This document shows, one piece after another, positions 44,933-53,932 of a stretch of 64,000 bases of DNA; positions within the stretch are counted from its first letter, which is position 1; every line of letters starts with the position of its first letter. The translations under genes were made by a program, and so were the position numbers. The stretch lies in the NCBI RefSeq assembly GCF_014237865.1, contig NZ_JACJUU010000001.1, positions 124,001-188,000 of the forward strand, given 5' to 3'. Below the pieces are notes generated by a model, which saw nothing but the letters and a program-made list of their open reading frames with translations, was not told where the DNA came from and ran no database searches. The DNA is from Pusillimonas minor. GTDB taxonomy: Bacteria; Pseudomonadota; Gammaproteobacteria; Burkholderiales; Burkholderiaceae_B.

Positions 44933-45235
44933 CAACATCTCCTTGGTAAATAAAAATACTGCAATCTTTACAGGCCCCACTTGCTTGTTTGACAGGTTAC
45001 CCGACAAAAACGCGGAAACCTGAACTGAAGGTATTAAACCAAAATACCGACCTAGGCTAAACCCTGATTGACGGGCTTTTAACCTTCAACACGCAACGAC
45101 CTTAGCACGATTTCATCGTAGCACCAACGTGATGAAAAACGTTTGTATTTGTACCGGAAACTTGATCTAAATTAAACACTTCGTTGTTTTTTTGTATAGT
45201 TTACTTAAGGTTATGACACTTGTAAAAACATTCAC
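44933..45235 (-). other. Gene-free region before flp, with two inverted repeats
   Basis: About 300 bp, AT-rich, no gene. It probably holds the flp/tad promoter. I see two inverted repeats: GGTATT-N7-AATACC (45030-45048) and TTTCATC-N13-GATGAAA (45111-45137). Either could be an operator. A weak promoter-like TTGGTG, 17 bp, TAAGGT lies in the minus strand around 45105, but I do not rely on it. Confidence 0.4.
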
Positions 45236-45541
45236 TTACACCGCCTTAGGGAACCCTGCTTTTTGCGGCCACAAGTTGTTAAAGGCATGCACCGCAACGC
45301 TGCCATACAGGCCTGCCTTGTAAAACGGCTCGTTGGCCAGCCATTCGTGCGCCTCGTCTCGCGACGCAAAGTCCATTACCAGTAAGCTACCCAGCATGGT
45401 TTGGCCGTCGTCGTGCGTTAAAGGGCCGGCAAAGGCGATATGGTCTTGCCGCTGCGCAAGGTAGGCCTTATGTTCGGGCCGCACACGTAAACGCAAGTCG
45501 GCCGTACCAGGCTTGTCTAACAATACAAAGGCAAACAGCAT
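45236..45541 (-). CDS. YciI-family protein
   Basis: 101 residues of the YCII-related (DGPF/YciI) ferredoxin-like fold: FAFVLLDKPGTADLRLRVRPEHKAYL, ITFAGPLTHDDG-like IAFAGPLTHDDGQTMLGSLLV and NEPFYKAGLYGSVAVHAF. The conserved His-Asp pair (EHKAYL, HDDG) is thought to be catalytic in some relatives. Function in this organism is unknown. Precedes the tad operon on the same strand, 300 bp away. Confidence 0.85.
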   Translation of the reverse strand: MLFAFVLLDKPGTADLRLRVRPEHKAYLAQRQDHIAFAGPLTHDDGQTMLGSLLVMDFASRDEAHEWLANEPFYKAGLYGSVAVHAFNNLWPQKAGFPKAV

Positions 45542-45607
45542 GGTTATTTCCTTTTAAACAATCCGTCTACAATCAATACCATACACATAAAATTTCAGGA
45601 GTTACGC

Positions 45608-46738
45608 ATGTCAAAACTGGTACCCGTTGTCGACCCCGATGGTTTGCTCGAATATTCGGTGGTGTACACCGACCGGGCACTAAACCACATGTCAAACCTG
45701 TTCCAGGGCGTCATGAACGACATTTCGGCAACCCTGAAAGAAGTGTACGCTGCGCAGGCCGCTATTGTTGTACCGGGCAGCGGCACATTCGGCATGGAGG
45801 CCGTCGCCCGCCAGTTTGCCACGGGTAAACGCTGCATGGTGCTGCGCAACGGCTGGTTCAGTTATCGCTGGACGCAAATTTTTGACATGGGCGGCATACC
45901 GGCCGAACATAAGGTGCTAAAGGCGCGCCAAATCGAAAGCGGTTCGCAAAGCCCCTTTGCCCCTGCGCCCATCGACGAAGTCGTGGCGGCCATTAATGAA
46001 TACAAGCCCGACCTGGTATTTGCCCCGCACGTCGAAACCGCCTCGGGCATTATGCTGCCCGACGACTATTTAAAGCAGGTTGCCGACGCGGTCCACGCGG
46101 TTGGCGGGCTGTTTGTGCTCGACTGTATTGCGTCGGGCACGGTGTGGGTCAACATGAAAGCTGTGGGTATTGATGTACTAATAAGCGCGCCGCAAAAGGG
46201 CTGGACAGGCGCCGCCTGCTGCGGGTTGGTCATGTTGGGCGAAACCGCTCTGCAGCGCATCGAACACACGACCAGCACCAGCTTTGCCTGCGACCTGCGC
46301 AAATGGCTGCAAATCATGCAAGCTTACGAAAACGGCGGGCACGCGTACCACGCGACCATGCCTACCGACGGCCTGGTCAGCTTGCGTAACGCCATGGCCG
46401 AAACCCGCGCCAGCGGCTTCGACACCATGAAAGCCCGCCAGCTTGAGCTGGGCAAAGCCGTTCGCGCCCTGCTGGCTAAACATGGTTTCAAAAGCGTCGC
46501 CGCCCCCGGCTTCGAGGCACCCGGTGTCGTGGTCAGCTACACCACCGACAACGACTTGCAATCGGCGCGTAAGTTTATCGATGTCGGGCTTCAGGCTGCC
46601 GCGGGGGTACCATTGCAATGCGACGAGCCGGCCGATTACAAAACATTCCGGCTGGGTTTGTTCGGGCTCGACAAGCTTAACAACATTGATCGCACCGTTC
46701 AGTTACTAGAAGCTGCGCTAGCCAAAATTTCAGGCTGA
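45608..46738 (+). CDS. Class V aminotransferase (alanine-glyoxylate/serine-pyruvate type)
   Basis: 376 residues. PLP lysine in DVLISAPQKGWTGAACCG; cofactor-binding segment VPGSGTFGMEAVARQF and VETASGIMLPDDYLK. It belongs to the alanine-glyoxylate aminotransferase group of small-molecule transaminases, which includes serine-pyruvate and 2-aminoethylphosphonate enzymes. I cannot say which acceptor is used. Ribosome site CAGGAG before ATG. Divergent from yciI; the next gene cluster starts 200 bp later. Confidence 0.87.
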   Translation: MSKLVPVVDPDGLLEYSVVYTDRALNHMSNLFQGVMNDISATLKEVYAAQAAIVVPGSGTFGMEAVARQFATGKRCMVLRNGWFSYRWTQIFDMGGIPAEHKVLKARQIESGSQSPFAPAPIDEVVAAINEYKPDLVFAPHVETASGIMLPDDYLKQVADAVHAVGGLFVLDCIASGTVWVNMKAVGIDVLISAPQKGWTGAACCGLVMLGETALQRIEHTTSTSFACDLRKWLQIMQAYENGGHAYHATMPTDGLVSLRNAMAETRASGFDTMKARQLELGKAVRALLAKHGFKSVAAPGFEAPGVVVSYTTDNDLQSARKFIDVGLQAAAGVPLQCDEPADYKTFRLGLFGLDKLNNIDRTVQLLEAALAKISG

Positions 46739-46844
46739 CATTTCCGGCCGGCGTGCGGTCTATATAACCAAACAGCACCGTACCCAGGCCGTTTTTGCCA
46801 AATCGCTCCTTATGACCCCGGCAATGCCTTTATATAACCATTAG

Positions 46845-46858
46845 AAATAAGATTATTT
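46845..46858 (+). promoter_or_regulatory. AT-rich inverted repeat before the importer cluster
   Basis: AAATAA-GA-TTATTT is an exact inverted repeat inside an AT-only run, about 80 bases before the first gene of the cluster. It could bind a LysR-type regulator. Downstream CTATAG at 46878 could be part of a -10. The rest of 46739-46939 contains nothing else notable. Confidence 0.35.
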
Positions 46859-46939
46859 TTTTATATTAGTTCTGATTCTATAGGCGCATCTCTAGAATGA
46901 ACGGAAAGAATTTTGATAAACCTCTTTCTGTGAGCATCC

Positions 46940-47482
46940 ATGAGCCGCCTTACTATTCACTCGATCGAATCTGCCCCAGAAGCCTCCAAAGAGCGCCTGG
47001 AAACTGCCAAAAAGAACAATGGCTTTTTGCCCAACCTGATTGGTGTGCTGGCAAACGCCCCTACCGCACTTGAAACCTACCAGGTCGTCGGCGCTATTAA
47101 CGCACGCACCGGCCTGACCCCCGAAGAGCGCGAAGTAGTGCAAATTACAGCGGCCACCCTGAATGGTTGCGGCTTCTGCGTCGCCGGCCACACCGCACTG
47201 TCGCGCAAAAAACTGGGCATGCCCGAAGAGGTCATCCAGGCACTGCGCAATACGCAAGCCGTGTCCGACCCCAAGCTTAACGCGCTGGCGCAATTCACAA
47301 TTGCCGTCATCGAAAACAAGGGTCAGGTCTCTGACGACGCCTTGAAAGCGTTCTTTGACGCCGGCTACAGCCAGGCTAACGCACTTGAAGCCGTACTGGG
47401 CGTCAGCCTGGCCACACTGTGCAACTTTGCCAACAACCTGGCACAAACGCCCATCAACCCCGAACTGCAGCCGCACGCCTGA
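46940..47482 (+). CDS. AhpD-like / carboxymuconolactone decarboxylase family protein
   Basis: 180 residues. The redox pair CGFC with a following His (NGCGFCVAGH, residues 76-84) is the AhpD active-site pattern CxxCxxxH; the helical surround (VVQITAATL ... ALSRKKLGMPEEVIQAL) is the CMD/AhpD fold. Such proteins are peroxidase-like thiol enzymes and are often carried beside flavin enzymes under sulfur or oxidative stress. First gene of a plus-strand cluster of five; no strong Shine-Dalgarno. Confidence 0.88.
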   Translation: MSRLTIHSIESAPEASKERLETAKKNNGFLPNLIGVLANAPTALETYQVVGAINARTGLTPEEREVVQITAATLNGCGFCVAGHTALSRKKLGMPEEVIQALRNTQAVSDPKLNALAQFTIAVIENKGQVSDDALKAFFDAGYSQANALEAVLGVSLATLCNFANNLAQTPINPELQPHA

Positions 47483-47571
47483 TACAAGGCTGCAGCCCCG
47501 GCGGCACGTGTCGTCGGGGCGCGGCAACACAATTTGCCCCGAATCGCCCGCACCACCCAAGGAACCCGGTC

Positions 47572-48681
47572 ATGACCCAATCTGCCTCTACCCTGATCAA
47601 CGCCATTGCCCAACACGCCAAGTCTGATCTGGCGCCCATGGTGACGGCCATCGACCAAGGTCAGTACCCAGAACAATATCTGCGAAAACTGGGGCAGCTG
47701 GGTGGTTTTTCGGCCAGCGTACCTCAAGCGCAGGGCGGTCAGGGCCTTGATCTGTCTGTTCAAATCGACGCCACCACTTTGGTAAGCCGCGAGTGCGGTT
47801 CGACCGCTTTCATGGTGTGGTGCCAGTCAACCTGCGCGTGGTACCTGCTGAACGCCGCCAACAACGCCGTCCGCGAACGCTATCTGGCCCGGGTAGCGTC
47901 GGGTGAGTTGCTGGCCGGTACCGGCATGTCAAACACCGTCAAGCATCTGGCCGGCATCGAAAAAATCAATCTGCGCGCCACCCGCACCGAGCAAGGCTAC
48001 GAAGTTAACGGCTCCTTGCCCTGGGTATCCAATATTGGCGAAGACCATCTGGCCGTTGTTGCCGCCCATGTTGAAGACGAGGGCTACATTATGTTTGCCG
48101 TACGCTGCAACGCGCCCGGGGTCACGCTGCGCCGCTGCCTGCCGTTTTCGGGCATGGAAGGTACCCAGACCCTGAACGTGCGCTTCGACAAAGTAACGGT
48201 GTCTAACAACGACGTTATTGCTCACCCCTTGCAATTCAAGGCGTATATCCAACGCATCAAACCCGGGTTTGTACTGGGCCAAACGGGCATGGGCCTGGGC
48301 ATTATCGAAGCCAGCATCGAATCGATGCGCGCCACCAATCAAACGCATTCACACGTCAACGTCTTCCTGGATGACCAGGCCGAAGACCTGGCCGCTGAAC
48401 TGCAAACACTGAAAGCTCAGGTTGCCGACCTGGCTCGCCAGGCGCAAACCGGCGAGGCACCGCTTCTCGACGTGCTCAAGGCACGCCTGGCCACATCAGA
48501 ACTTGCTTTGCGTGCCACGCAGTCTGAAGTACTGCACACGGGTGCCAAAGGCTACCTGATGAACCACGGCGCGCAGCGCCGCCAGCGCGAGGCCGTATTC
48601 GTCGCCATCGTGACGCCGGCCCTGAAGCACTTGCGCAAAGAAATCAACGACCTCGAGTTACTCCAGGCAGAAGCGGCCTGA
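47572..48681 (+). CDS. Acyl-CoA-dehydrogenase-fold flavoprotein
   Basis: 369 residues with the acyl-CoA dehydrogenase layout: N-terminal helices (GGFSASVPQAQGGQGLDLSVQ), central beta domain (AGTGMSNTVKHLAG ... ATRTEQGYEVNGSLPWVSNI), C-terminal helical FAD/tetramer part. There is no obvious CoA-type catalytic Glu. The group includes flavin monooxygenases of the DszC/SfnB kind that use reduced FMN on sulfur or nitrogen compounds; the neighbouring SsuABC-like importer fits this. Start ATG 47572 with AAGGAA; frame open upstream is not coding. Confidence 0.8.
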   Translation: MTQSASTLINAIAQHAKSDLAPMVTAIDQGQYPEQYLRKLGQLGGFSASVPQAQGGQGLDLSVQIDATTLVSRECGSTAFMVWCQSTCAWYLLNAANNAVRERYLARVASGELLAGTGMSNTVKHLAGIEKINLRATRTEQGYEVNGSLPWVSNIGEDHLAVVAAHVEDEGYIMFAVRCNAPGVTLRRCLPFSGMEGTQTLNVRFDKVTVSNNDVIAHPLQFKAYIQRIKPGFVLGQTGMGLGIIEASIESMRATNQTHSHVNVFLDDQAEDLAAELQTLKAQVADLARQAQTGEAPLLDVLKARLATSELALRATQSEVLHTGAKGYLMNHGAQRRQREAVFVAIVTPALKHLRKEINDLELLQAEAA

Positions 48682-48683
48682 TC

Positions 48684-49487
48684 ATGAATCAAACCACCCA
48701 CCGCCCGCTCGTCCTCGAGGCCCGCGACATCCAGCTGACCTATACGGGCAAAGGCAAACCTCGCAACACGGTACTTACCGAGTTTTCGTTGCAGGTAGCC
48801 CAGGGCGAAACCGTGGCCATCCTGGGCCCAAGCGGCGTCGGCAAGTCTTCTTTGTTGCGTGTACTGGCCGGGCTTCAACAGCCCGAAACCGGTTGGGTGC
48901 GCATACACGGTGAAGCCCTTAACGGCCCCCACCCACGACTGGGGTTTGTGTTTCAAGACCCAAGCTTGCTGCCCTGGCTCAACCTCGAGCAAAACGTCGG
49001 CTTCGGGCTCGACTTCAAACATCAGCCCAAAACCGGCGAGGCCGAGCGTGAAGCCCGCGTGGCAGCAGCCATCGGCGAAGTGGGCCTGTCGGCTGCACGC
49101 CACCGTTACCCGGCCGAGCTTTCGGGGGGGATGGCCCAACGTGCGGCGCTGGCACGCTGCCTCGCACGTCAGCCCGAAATGCTGCTGCTCGACGAGCCCT
49201 TCAGCGCGCTTGACGAAATTACACGCACCGAAATGCAGGACCTGCTGCGCGCCATTACCCAAAAACATCAAGCTGCCGCCGTAATGGTGACACACGATAT
49301 CGACGAAGCCCTGTTGCTGGCCGACCGCATCTTGCTGATTGGCCACCACCCGGGGCGCCTGATTGGCGAATGGCACATTACTTTGCCTCATCCGCGCGAC
49401 GAAGCGATCGACGAACTCGAGCGCATTCGCCTGGAAATCGTGCATGCCTTGCGCAAGGCACGCCAAAAACCTGCCCAGACACACTGA
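48684..49487 (+). CDS. ABC importer ATPase (SsuB/TauB/NrtD type)
   Basis: 267 residues. Walker A AILGPSGVGKSSLLRVLAG, signature LSGGMAQRAALARCL, Walker B EMLLLDEPFSALDE, and the D-loop/H-motif VMVTHDIDEALLLADR. The class serves sulfonate, taurine, nitrate and related anions. It begins 2 bp after the flavoprotein gene. Substrate is not determined by this subunit. Confidence 0.92.
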   Translation: MNQTTHRPLVLEARDIQLTYTGKGKPRNTVLTEFSLQVAQGETVAILGPSGVGKSSLLRVLAGLQQPETGWVRIHGEALNGPHPRLGFVFQDPSLLPWLNLEQNVGFGLDFKHQPKTGEAEREARVAAAIGEVGLSAARHRYPAELSGGMAQRAALARCLARQPEMLLLDEPFSALDEITRTEMQDLLRAITQKHQAAAVMVTHDIDEALLLADRILLIGHHPGRLIGEWHITLPHPRDEAIDELERIRLEIVHALRKARQKPAQTH

Positions 49488-49499
49488 AAGAGCCCCACC

Positions 49500-50702
49500 A
49501 TGACAACCTTTAACGACACCCCAGCCACGAACGAAGCTCGCCGCCAGTTTCTGAAGCTTTCTTCCTTGTTTACCGCCATGGGCGCACTGCCTTTGCTTGG
49601 CATGCAGCGCAAGGCTTTTGCGGCCGACCCGAATGCCCCGTTGCGCATTGGCTACCTGCCCATCACCGACGCCACACCTTTGCTGGTGGCGCACAACAAT
49701 GGCCTGTTCGAAAAGCAAGGCTTGCAAGTCGAAAAACCGCGCTTGTTCCGCAGTTGGGCCCAACTGGTTGAAGCCTTTCTGGCCGGTCAGGTCAATGCCG
49801 TTCACCTGTTGTCGCCCATGACCGTTTGGGCGCGTTACGGCAGCCAGTCAAAAGCCAAGGTCGTCGCCTGGAACCACATGTCGGGTTCGGGCTTGACCGT
49901 ACAACACGACATCAACGACGTCGCACAGCTAGGCGGCACGACGGTGGCCATTCCTTTCTGGTATTCAATTCACAACGTTGTGTTGCAGCACTTGCTTAAA
50001 GGCAAAGGCCTCGAGCCCATTAGCGACGGCGAACCCACCGCAAAACAAGTCAAGCTGGTGGTCATGGCGCCGTCCGACATGCTGCCCGCGCTGGCCAACA
50101 AGCAGATTTCGGGCTACACCGTGGCCGAACCGTTCAACGCCTCGGCCGAACTACTCAAGGTTGGGAAAATTTTGCGCTTTACCGGCGACGTCTGGAAAGA
50201 TCACGCCTGCTGCGTCGTGCTGATGCACGAAGAAGATACCGTGAACCGGCCCGAATGGACCCAGGGCGTAGTCAACGGCATTGTTCAGGCGCAAGCCTGG
50301 ATCCAGGAAAACCGCGAAGAAACGGCGCGCATTCTGTCTAAAGACCACGAGCAACGCTATACGCCCCACCCGTTCAACACGCTGGCTGAAGTATTGGTAC
50401 CCGCGAAGCTGGATCGCGCCCGCTACGAAGCAGACGGCGCCATCGTTAATAAAGCGTGGCAAGAAAAGCGTATCGACTTCCAGCCCTACCCGTTCCCCAG
50501 CTACACCGAAGAACTGGTGCGCCGTCTTAAAGACACGCTGGTGTCGGGCAAAAACGAATTCCTGGAAACACTGGACCCGGCCTTTGCAGCCAAAGACCTG
50601 GTTGATGACCGCTTTGCGCGCAAGGCCATCGAAAGCGTTGGCGGCATGAGCGTTTTTGGCATGCCACCGGGCTACGAGCGCCAGGAAACCATCACCGCTT
50701 AA
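49500..50702 (+). CDS. ABC substrate-binding protein, Tat-exported (SsuA/NrtA-like)
   Basis: 400 residues. Twin-arginine signal peptide: EARRQFLKLSSLF at residues 13-25, hydrophobic stretch and cleavage after AFA at about 41. Then LRIGYLPITDATPLLVAHNNGLF, PAFKxG-type GLQVEKPRLFRSW and VQHLLKGK-like motifs of the nitrate/sulfonate/bicarbonate family (periplasmic-binding class II). Tat export suggests the protein is folded before export, possibly with a cofactor. The ligand is unknown; nitrate, sulfonate or thiamin-precursor types are all possible. Confidence 0.88.
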   Translation: MTTFNDTPATNEARRQFLKLSSLFTAMGALPLLGMQRKAFAADPNAPLRIGYLPITDATPLLVAHNNGLFEKQGLQVEKPRLFRSWAQLVEAFLAGQVNAVHLLSPMTVWARYGSQSKAKVVAWNHMSGSGLTVQHDINDVAQLGGTTVAIPFWYSIHNVVLQHLLKGKGLEPISDGEPTAKQVKLVVMAPSDMLPALANKQISGYTVAEPFNASAELLKVGKILRFTGDVWKDHACCVVLMHEEDTVNRPEWTQGVVNGIVQAQAWIQENREETARILSKDHEQRYTPHPFNTLAEVLVPAKLDRARYEADGAIVNKAWQEKRIDFQPYPFPSYTEELVRRLKDTLVSGKNEFLETLDPAFAAKDLVDDRFARKAIESVGGMSVFGMPPGYERQETITA

Positions 50703-50714
50703 GGCAAAACGTTC

Positions 50715-51497
50715 ATGCGCAAGATTTTCTTTTTCGCAGCACCCGGCAAGCGTATGTTGCTTAGCGTGGCCGGGCTGCTGGTGCTGATCGTGCTTTGGGG
50801 CATCGGTATCGAGTTTTTAAAACGCGATATCGGCATGGCCGAACTGCTCAGCCCGGCCGATACGCTGTCCAGTTTGTACGCTCTTGTCAGCGACAACCAG
50901 CTCACCACCCACACCCTGACCAGCTTGAAGCGTGTACTGGTGGGGTTGTTCTTTGCCTTGCTTATCGGCATTCCGGTCGGCCTGGCCATCGGTGGTTCGC
51001 GCATGCTCGAAAACAGCACCAGCAGCGCGTTCCAGTTTTTACGCATGATTTCGCCGCTGTCATGGATGCCTATTGCGGTCATGATTTTTGGTATTGGCGA
51101 CGCGCCCATTTACTTTCTGCTGTCGTTTGCCGCCGTCTGGCCCGTTATCTTGAATACAGCTGCGGGCGTCAAGCAGCTTGACCCTAAATGGTTGATGCTG
51201 GCCAAAAGCTTAAGTGCAACCCGAAGCGAGGTCTTGCTGCGTATTGTGATCCCTGGCGTATTGGGCCACATTCTTACCGGCGCCCGTTTGGCAATAGGTA
51301 TTATCTGGATCGTGCTGGTGCCCTGCGAAATGCTCGGGGTCAGCTCGGGGCTGGGATACTTTATTTTAGACACCCGCGACCGTCTGGCCTATTCAGAACT
51401 GATGGCCGTGATTGTGCTGATTGGCGCCTTGGGCTTTTTGCTTGACCTGGCCGCCCAGAAGCTTTACCAGCGCTGGACACACACCAACCAGACCTGA
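50715..51497 (+). CDS. ABC importer permease (SsuC/TauC type)
   Basis: 260 residues, about six membrane helices, BPD_transp_1 fold. EAA loop: SLSATRSEVLLRIVIPGVLGHILTGARLAI, where the ATPase docks. Ends SGLGYFILDTRDRLAYSEL and VIVLIGALGFLLDLAA, typical of the SsuC/TauC/CmpB group. Its stop codon lies within the 20-bp repeat array that follows. Confidence 0.92.
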   Translation: MRKIFFFAAPGKRMLLSVAGLLVLIVLWGIGIEFLKRDIGMAELLSPADTLSSLYALVSDNQLTTHTLTSLKRVLVGLFFALLIGIPVGLAIGGSRMLENSTSSAFQFLRMISPLSWMPIAVMIFGIGDAPIYFLLSFAAVWPVILNTAAGVKQLDPKWLMLAKSLSATRSEVLLRIVIPGVLGHILTGARLAIGIIWIVLVPCEMLGVSSGLGYFILDTRDRLAYSELMAVIVLIGALGFLLDLAAQKLYQRWTHTNQT

Positions 51498-51570
51498 CTT
51501 CAACCAGACAGGCCTGACGTCAACTAGACAGACCTGATGTCAACTAGACAGACCTGATGTCAACCAAACA
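51491..51570. repeat. Four 20-bp tandem repeats covering both convergent stop codons
   Basis: Units at 51491, 51511, 51531 and 51551, all 20 bp, consensus GACCTGATGTCAACTAGACA. The first includes the permease stop TGA (51495-51497); the last includes the stop of the DUF2254 gene on the other strand (51560-51562). The unit length means that extra copies would not shift the ends of the proteins beyond the repeat. Confidence 0.92.
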
Positions 51571-52816
51571 GGCGCCGATGCAAATGCAACAGCGCCTGTT
51601 TGTCGGATTGCAACGTTAACGCGTGCGTTGCCCGCTCGAATGCAAGTTGCGCGTGTTTGCGCACAGCCGCCCGAGCCGATGCCGGTACATTGCAGCTGAG
51701 GGCATGCAACACTTTTTGTACACGCACCTGTACCTCTATCATGCCCGCGCCATCTCGCGAGATAGGCGTAAAAAAATCATTGAGCATATCGTCAAGCGCC
51801 AACGGCGGCACCCATACACGCGCATGCTGTACGGTATCCGATGGCGTGACCGGCGCAAAAAAAGAGATTAATACCCGCGCGCCACGCCCCAGGACATCAA
51901 TGGCCGTACCCGGGTCATTGACGGCAGGCGACAAGGCACGTGACGCAATTTCGGCCAGGACACACAGACCGAAGCGAGGGTCTTGGTCGAAAGAGCGTTC
52001 GGGCGCCAGTGTGTAGGCCGCACGCATCGCCTGAATTAACGCACTGCCGGGCGTAACATCGACCCACAGCAGCGGCGTACGCGGATGCACAAACGCCCCG
52101 GCAACCGCGTCAACATAAACGGTACAGCCGAACTTTTCGGCACATTCATCCAGTTGACCAACATCAAGATGCTCAACATAGGCCACGCAATCGGCGTACA
52201 CCGGCGTCGCGCAAGTCGGGATAGTGCTTTTGGGGTTTAGCAACACTTGTCCGCCCATCGCGGGGCAACGTCGCCAGTAATCAAGGGCGTTGGCCGTGGC
52301 CGTCTCAACGCGCTCGGTGGTGTCGCCCACGCGACCAAAATGGGTCAGGTGGGAAATCCAGCGCAGCAATGCCAGTACCACCAACCCAATAACAACCAGC
52401 GACACCACAAACAAAACGACGCGGCCTCGGGGCCCGTAAACCCCGGCGCTAAGGGCCACAATACCCACCAGACTGAAGAGAAACGACCCCAGAAACGTGG
52501 ACAATACATTTTGGCTGGTGGTGTCTTGCATGAGCAGCCGTGTAGCGCGCGGTGTAACGCTGGACGTTGCGGCACTGTAGGCCGACACCATAACGGTTAA
52601 CGAGAACGTGGTCACCGCCAGCATGCTGCCGGCCAGGATATCGAGAATATGATCGACAGCATCGGCGCCAATAATGCCGGCCAGCCCTTCGGGAATGAAC
52701 GGATCGAGCAGTACCGACAGCAACGCCGATGCAATGGCAAGCAATGAAAATAAAAGCGCCCTGACCCAAAGGGTGCGCGTAAGTTGTTTAACCAGCCATT
52801 GCCATTTCGACAGCAT
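51560..52816 (-). CDS. DUF2254 membrane protein
   Basis: 418 residues. Four membrane helices in the first 170 residues (residues 18-40, about 58-80, 102-125, 137-160), then a cytoplasmic or periplasmic domain with RWISHLTHFGRVGDTTERVE and LCVLAEIASRALSPAVNDPGTAIDVLGRG, the DUF2254 signature. Function unknown; members may be channel- or transporter-like. ATG at 52816 follows GGGGG; the 12-codon extension upstream is weaker. Confidence 0.87.
   Translation of the reverse strand: MLSKWQWLVKQLTRTLWVRALLFSLLAIASALLSVLLDPFIPEGLAGIIGADAVDHILDILAGSMLAVTTFSLTVMVSAYSAATSSVTPRATRLLMQDTTSQNVLSTFLGSFLFSLVGIVALSAGVYGPRGRVVLFVVSLVVIGLVVLALLRWISHLTHFGRVGDTTERVETATANALDYWRRCPAMGGQVLLNPKSTIPTCATPVYADCVAYVEHLDVGQLDECAEKFGCTVYVDAVAGAFVHPRTPLLWVDVTPGSALIQAMRAAYTLAPERSFDQDPRFGLCVLAEIASRALSPAVNDPGTAIDVLGRGARVLISFFAPVTPSDTVQHARVWVPPLALDDMLNDFFTPISRDGAGMIEVQVRVQKVLHALSCNVPASARAAVRKHAQLAFERATHALTLQSDKQALLHLHRRLFG
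51566..51601 (+). terminator. Probable terminator hairpin between the convergent genes
   Basis: Exact 10-bp inverted repeat AAACAGGCGC (51566-51575) / GCGCCTGTTT (51592-51601), 16-base loop. On the plus strand it is followed by a short T-rich stretch, so it could stop the importer transcript; on the minus strand it lies inside the end of the DUF2254 gene. Confidence 0.5.
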
Positions 52817-52995
52817 GATTTCCCCCAATTGGCCCGCTTGCGTACAAAACAAACCGGCTACCGTGCGGCCTTGGCCTCGTTATTATTCGCCTGGATGAAG
52901 GTAGGCGACCCACCTTGGCGGTGAACGCGGTTGCGCCCTTCAAGTGCGCCCCTTTATGCACTTGCCTGTACGGGGCGCGTCATGACCAAAGCTGT

Positions 52996-53838
52996 TTAAA
53001 ACGTATCGAACGGGCTGTAAGGCAGGGCCCGCTTGTGAGCCGTTGCCCGATAAATACCGACGATTTTTTCAAATACCTCGGCTGAAACTTGCTTGCCCTC
53101 GAGGAAATCATCGAGTTGATCGTAGGTCAGGCCAAACGCCTCCTCGTCGGGTTTAAGCGGCGATAGCGATTCGAGGTCGGCCGTGGGCACTTTATAAACC
53201 AGGGATTCAGGCGCACCAAACCGCAACGCCAACGCCCTTACACGACGTTTTGAAAGCCCGGTCAACGGGGTAACGTCGGCGGCGCCATCGCCGAATTTGG
53301 TGAAGAAACCTGTCAGGGCCTCGGCAGCATGGTCAGTGCCCACCACAATGCCATCGTAAGCACCACCTACAGCAAACTGAGCGATCATGCGCTGGCGCGC
53401 CTTGATATTGCCCAGCAAAAAGTCTTGGTGGGCAGGGTCGCGAAACTCGGCGCCCCCCTGAATAACCGACGCCAGCATCGCGTCGCTGGCCGGCTTGATA
53501 TCGACGGTAATCAGGCGGTCGGGCCGAATAACACCTAGCCCGGCCTGCGCATCGGCTTCGTCTTTTTGTACGCCATAGGGCAAACGCATGGCAATAAATT
53601 GCGCCTGGGCCCCGGCGGCACGCACCCGCTCGACAGCGCGCTGCGAAAGACAGCCCCCCACCAGTGAATCGACCCCGCCGCTGATACCCAGCACCAGGGC
53701 TTTACGGCGCGTGCGCAACAGATAGTCGGCCAAAAACGTGACACGCTTTTCGATTTCCTGGTCAACATTGAAGGTATCGGCAACACAAAGTTCTGAAATA
53801 ATCTGCTTTTGCAGAGCGGTCTGGTCAGGAGACAACAC
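52996..53838 (-). CDS. nadE: NAD+ synthetase (ammonia-dependent)
   Basis: 280 residues, the short NH3-dependent form: it amidates nicotinic acid adenine dinucleotide using ATP. PP-loop LGISGGVDSLVGG at about 50-62; GTDHAAEALTGFFTKFGDGAADVTPL is the deamido-NAD site and TPLTGLSKRRVRAL follows. There is no glutaminase (nitrilase) domain. The start is GTG at 53838 with AGAGGAAG. It ends 180 bp after the DUF2254 start, with no common promoter visible. Confidence 0.96.
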   Translation of the reverse strand: MLSPDQTALQKQIISELCVADTFNVDQEIEKRVTFLADYLLRTRRKALVLGISGGVDSLVGGCLSQRAVERVRAAGAQAQFIAMRLPYGVQKDEADAQAGLGVIRPDRLITVDIKPASDAMLASVIQGGAEFRDPAHQDFLLGNIKARQRMIAQFAVGGAYDGIVVGTDHAAEALTGFFTKFGDGAADVTPLTGLSKRRVRALALRFGAPESLVYKVPTADLESLSPLKPDEEAFGLTYDQLDDFLEGKQVSAEVFEKIVGIYRATAHKRALPYSPFDTF

Positions 53839-53932
53839 GGCGCTTCCTCTTTATGGCGTCAAGATCAGGCTTTATGATAGCTGATGCGGTGCACAATCCG
53901 GGCACCGTCACCACATTGGAGATTTCGATTCT

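Noticed and set aside
51491-51570. CRISPR array
   Set aside because: Repeats are directly adjacent with no spacers and no cas gene nearby.
52940-52980. Terminator after nadE
   Set aside because: GCGCCCC/GGGGCGC arms exist (52946-52952, 52972-52978) but no T run follows on the minus strand, so I did not call it.
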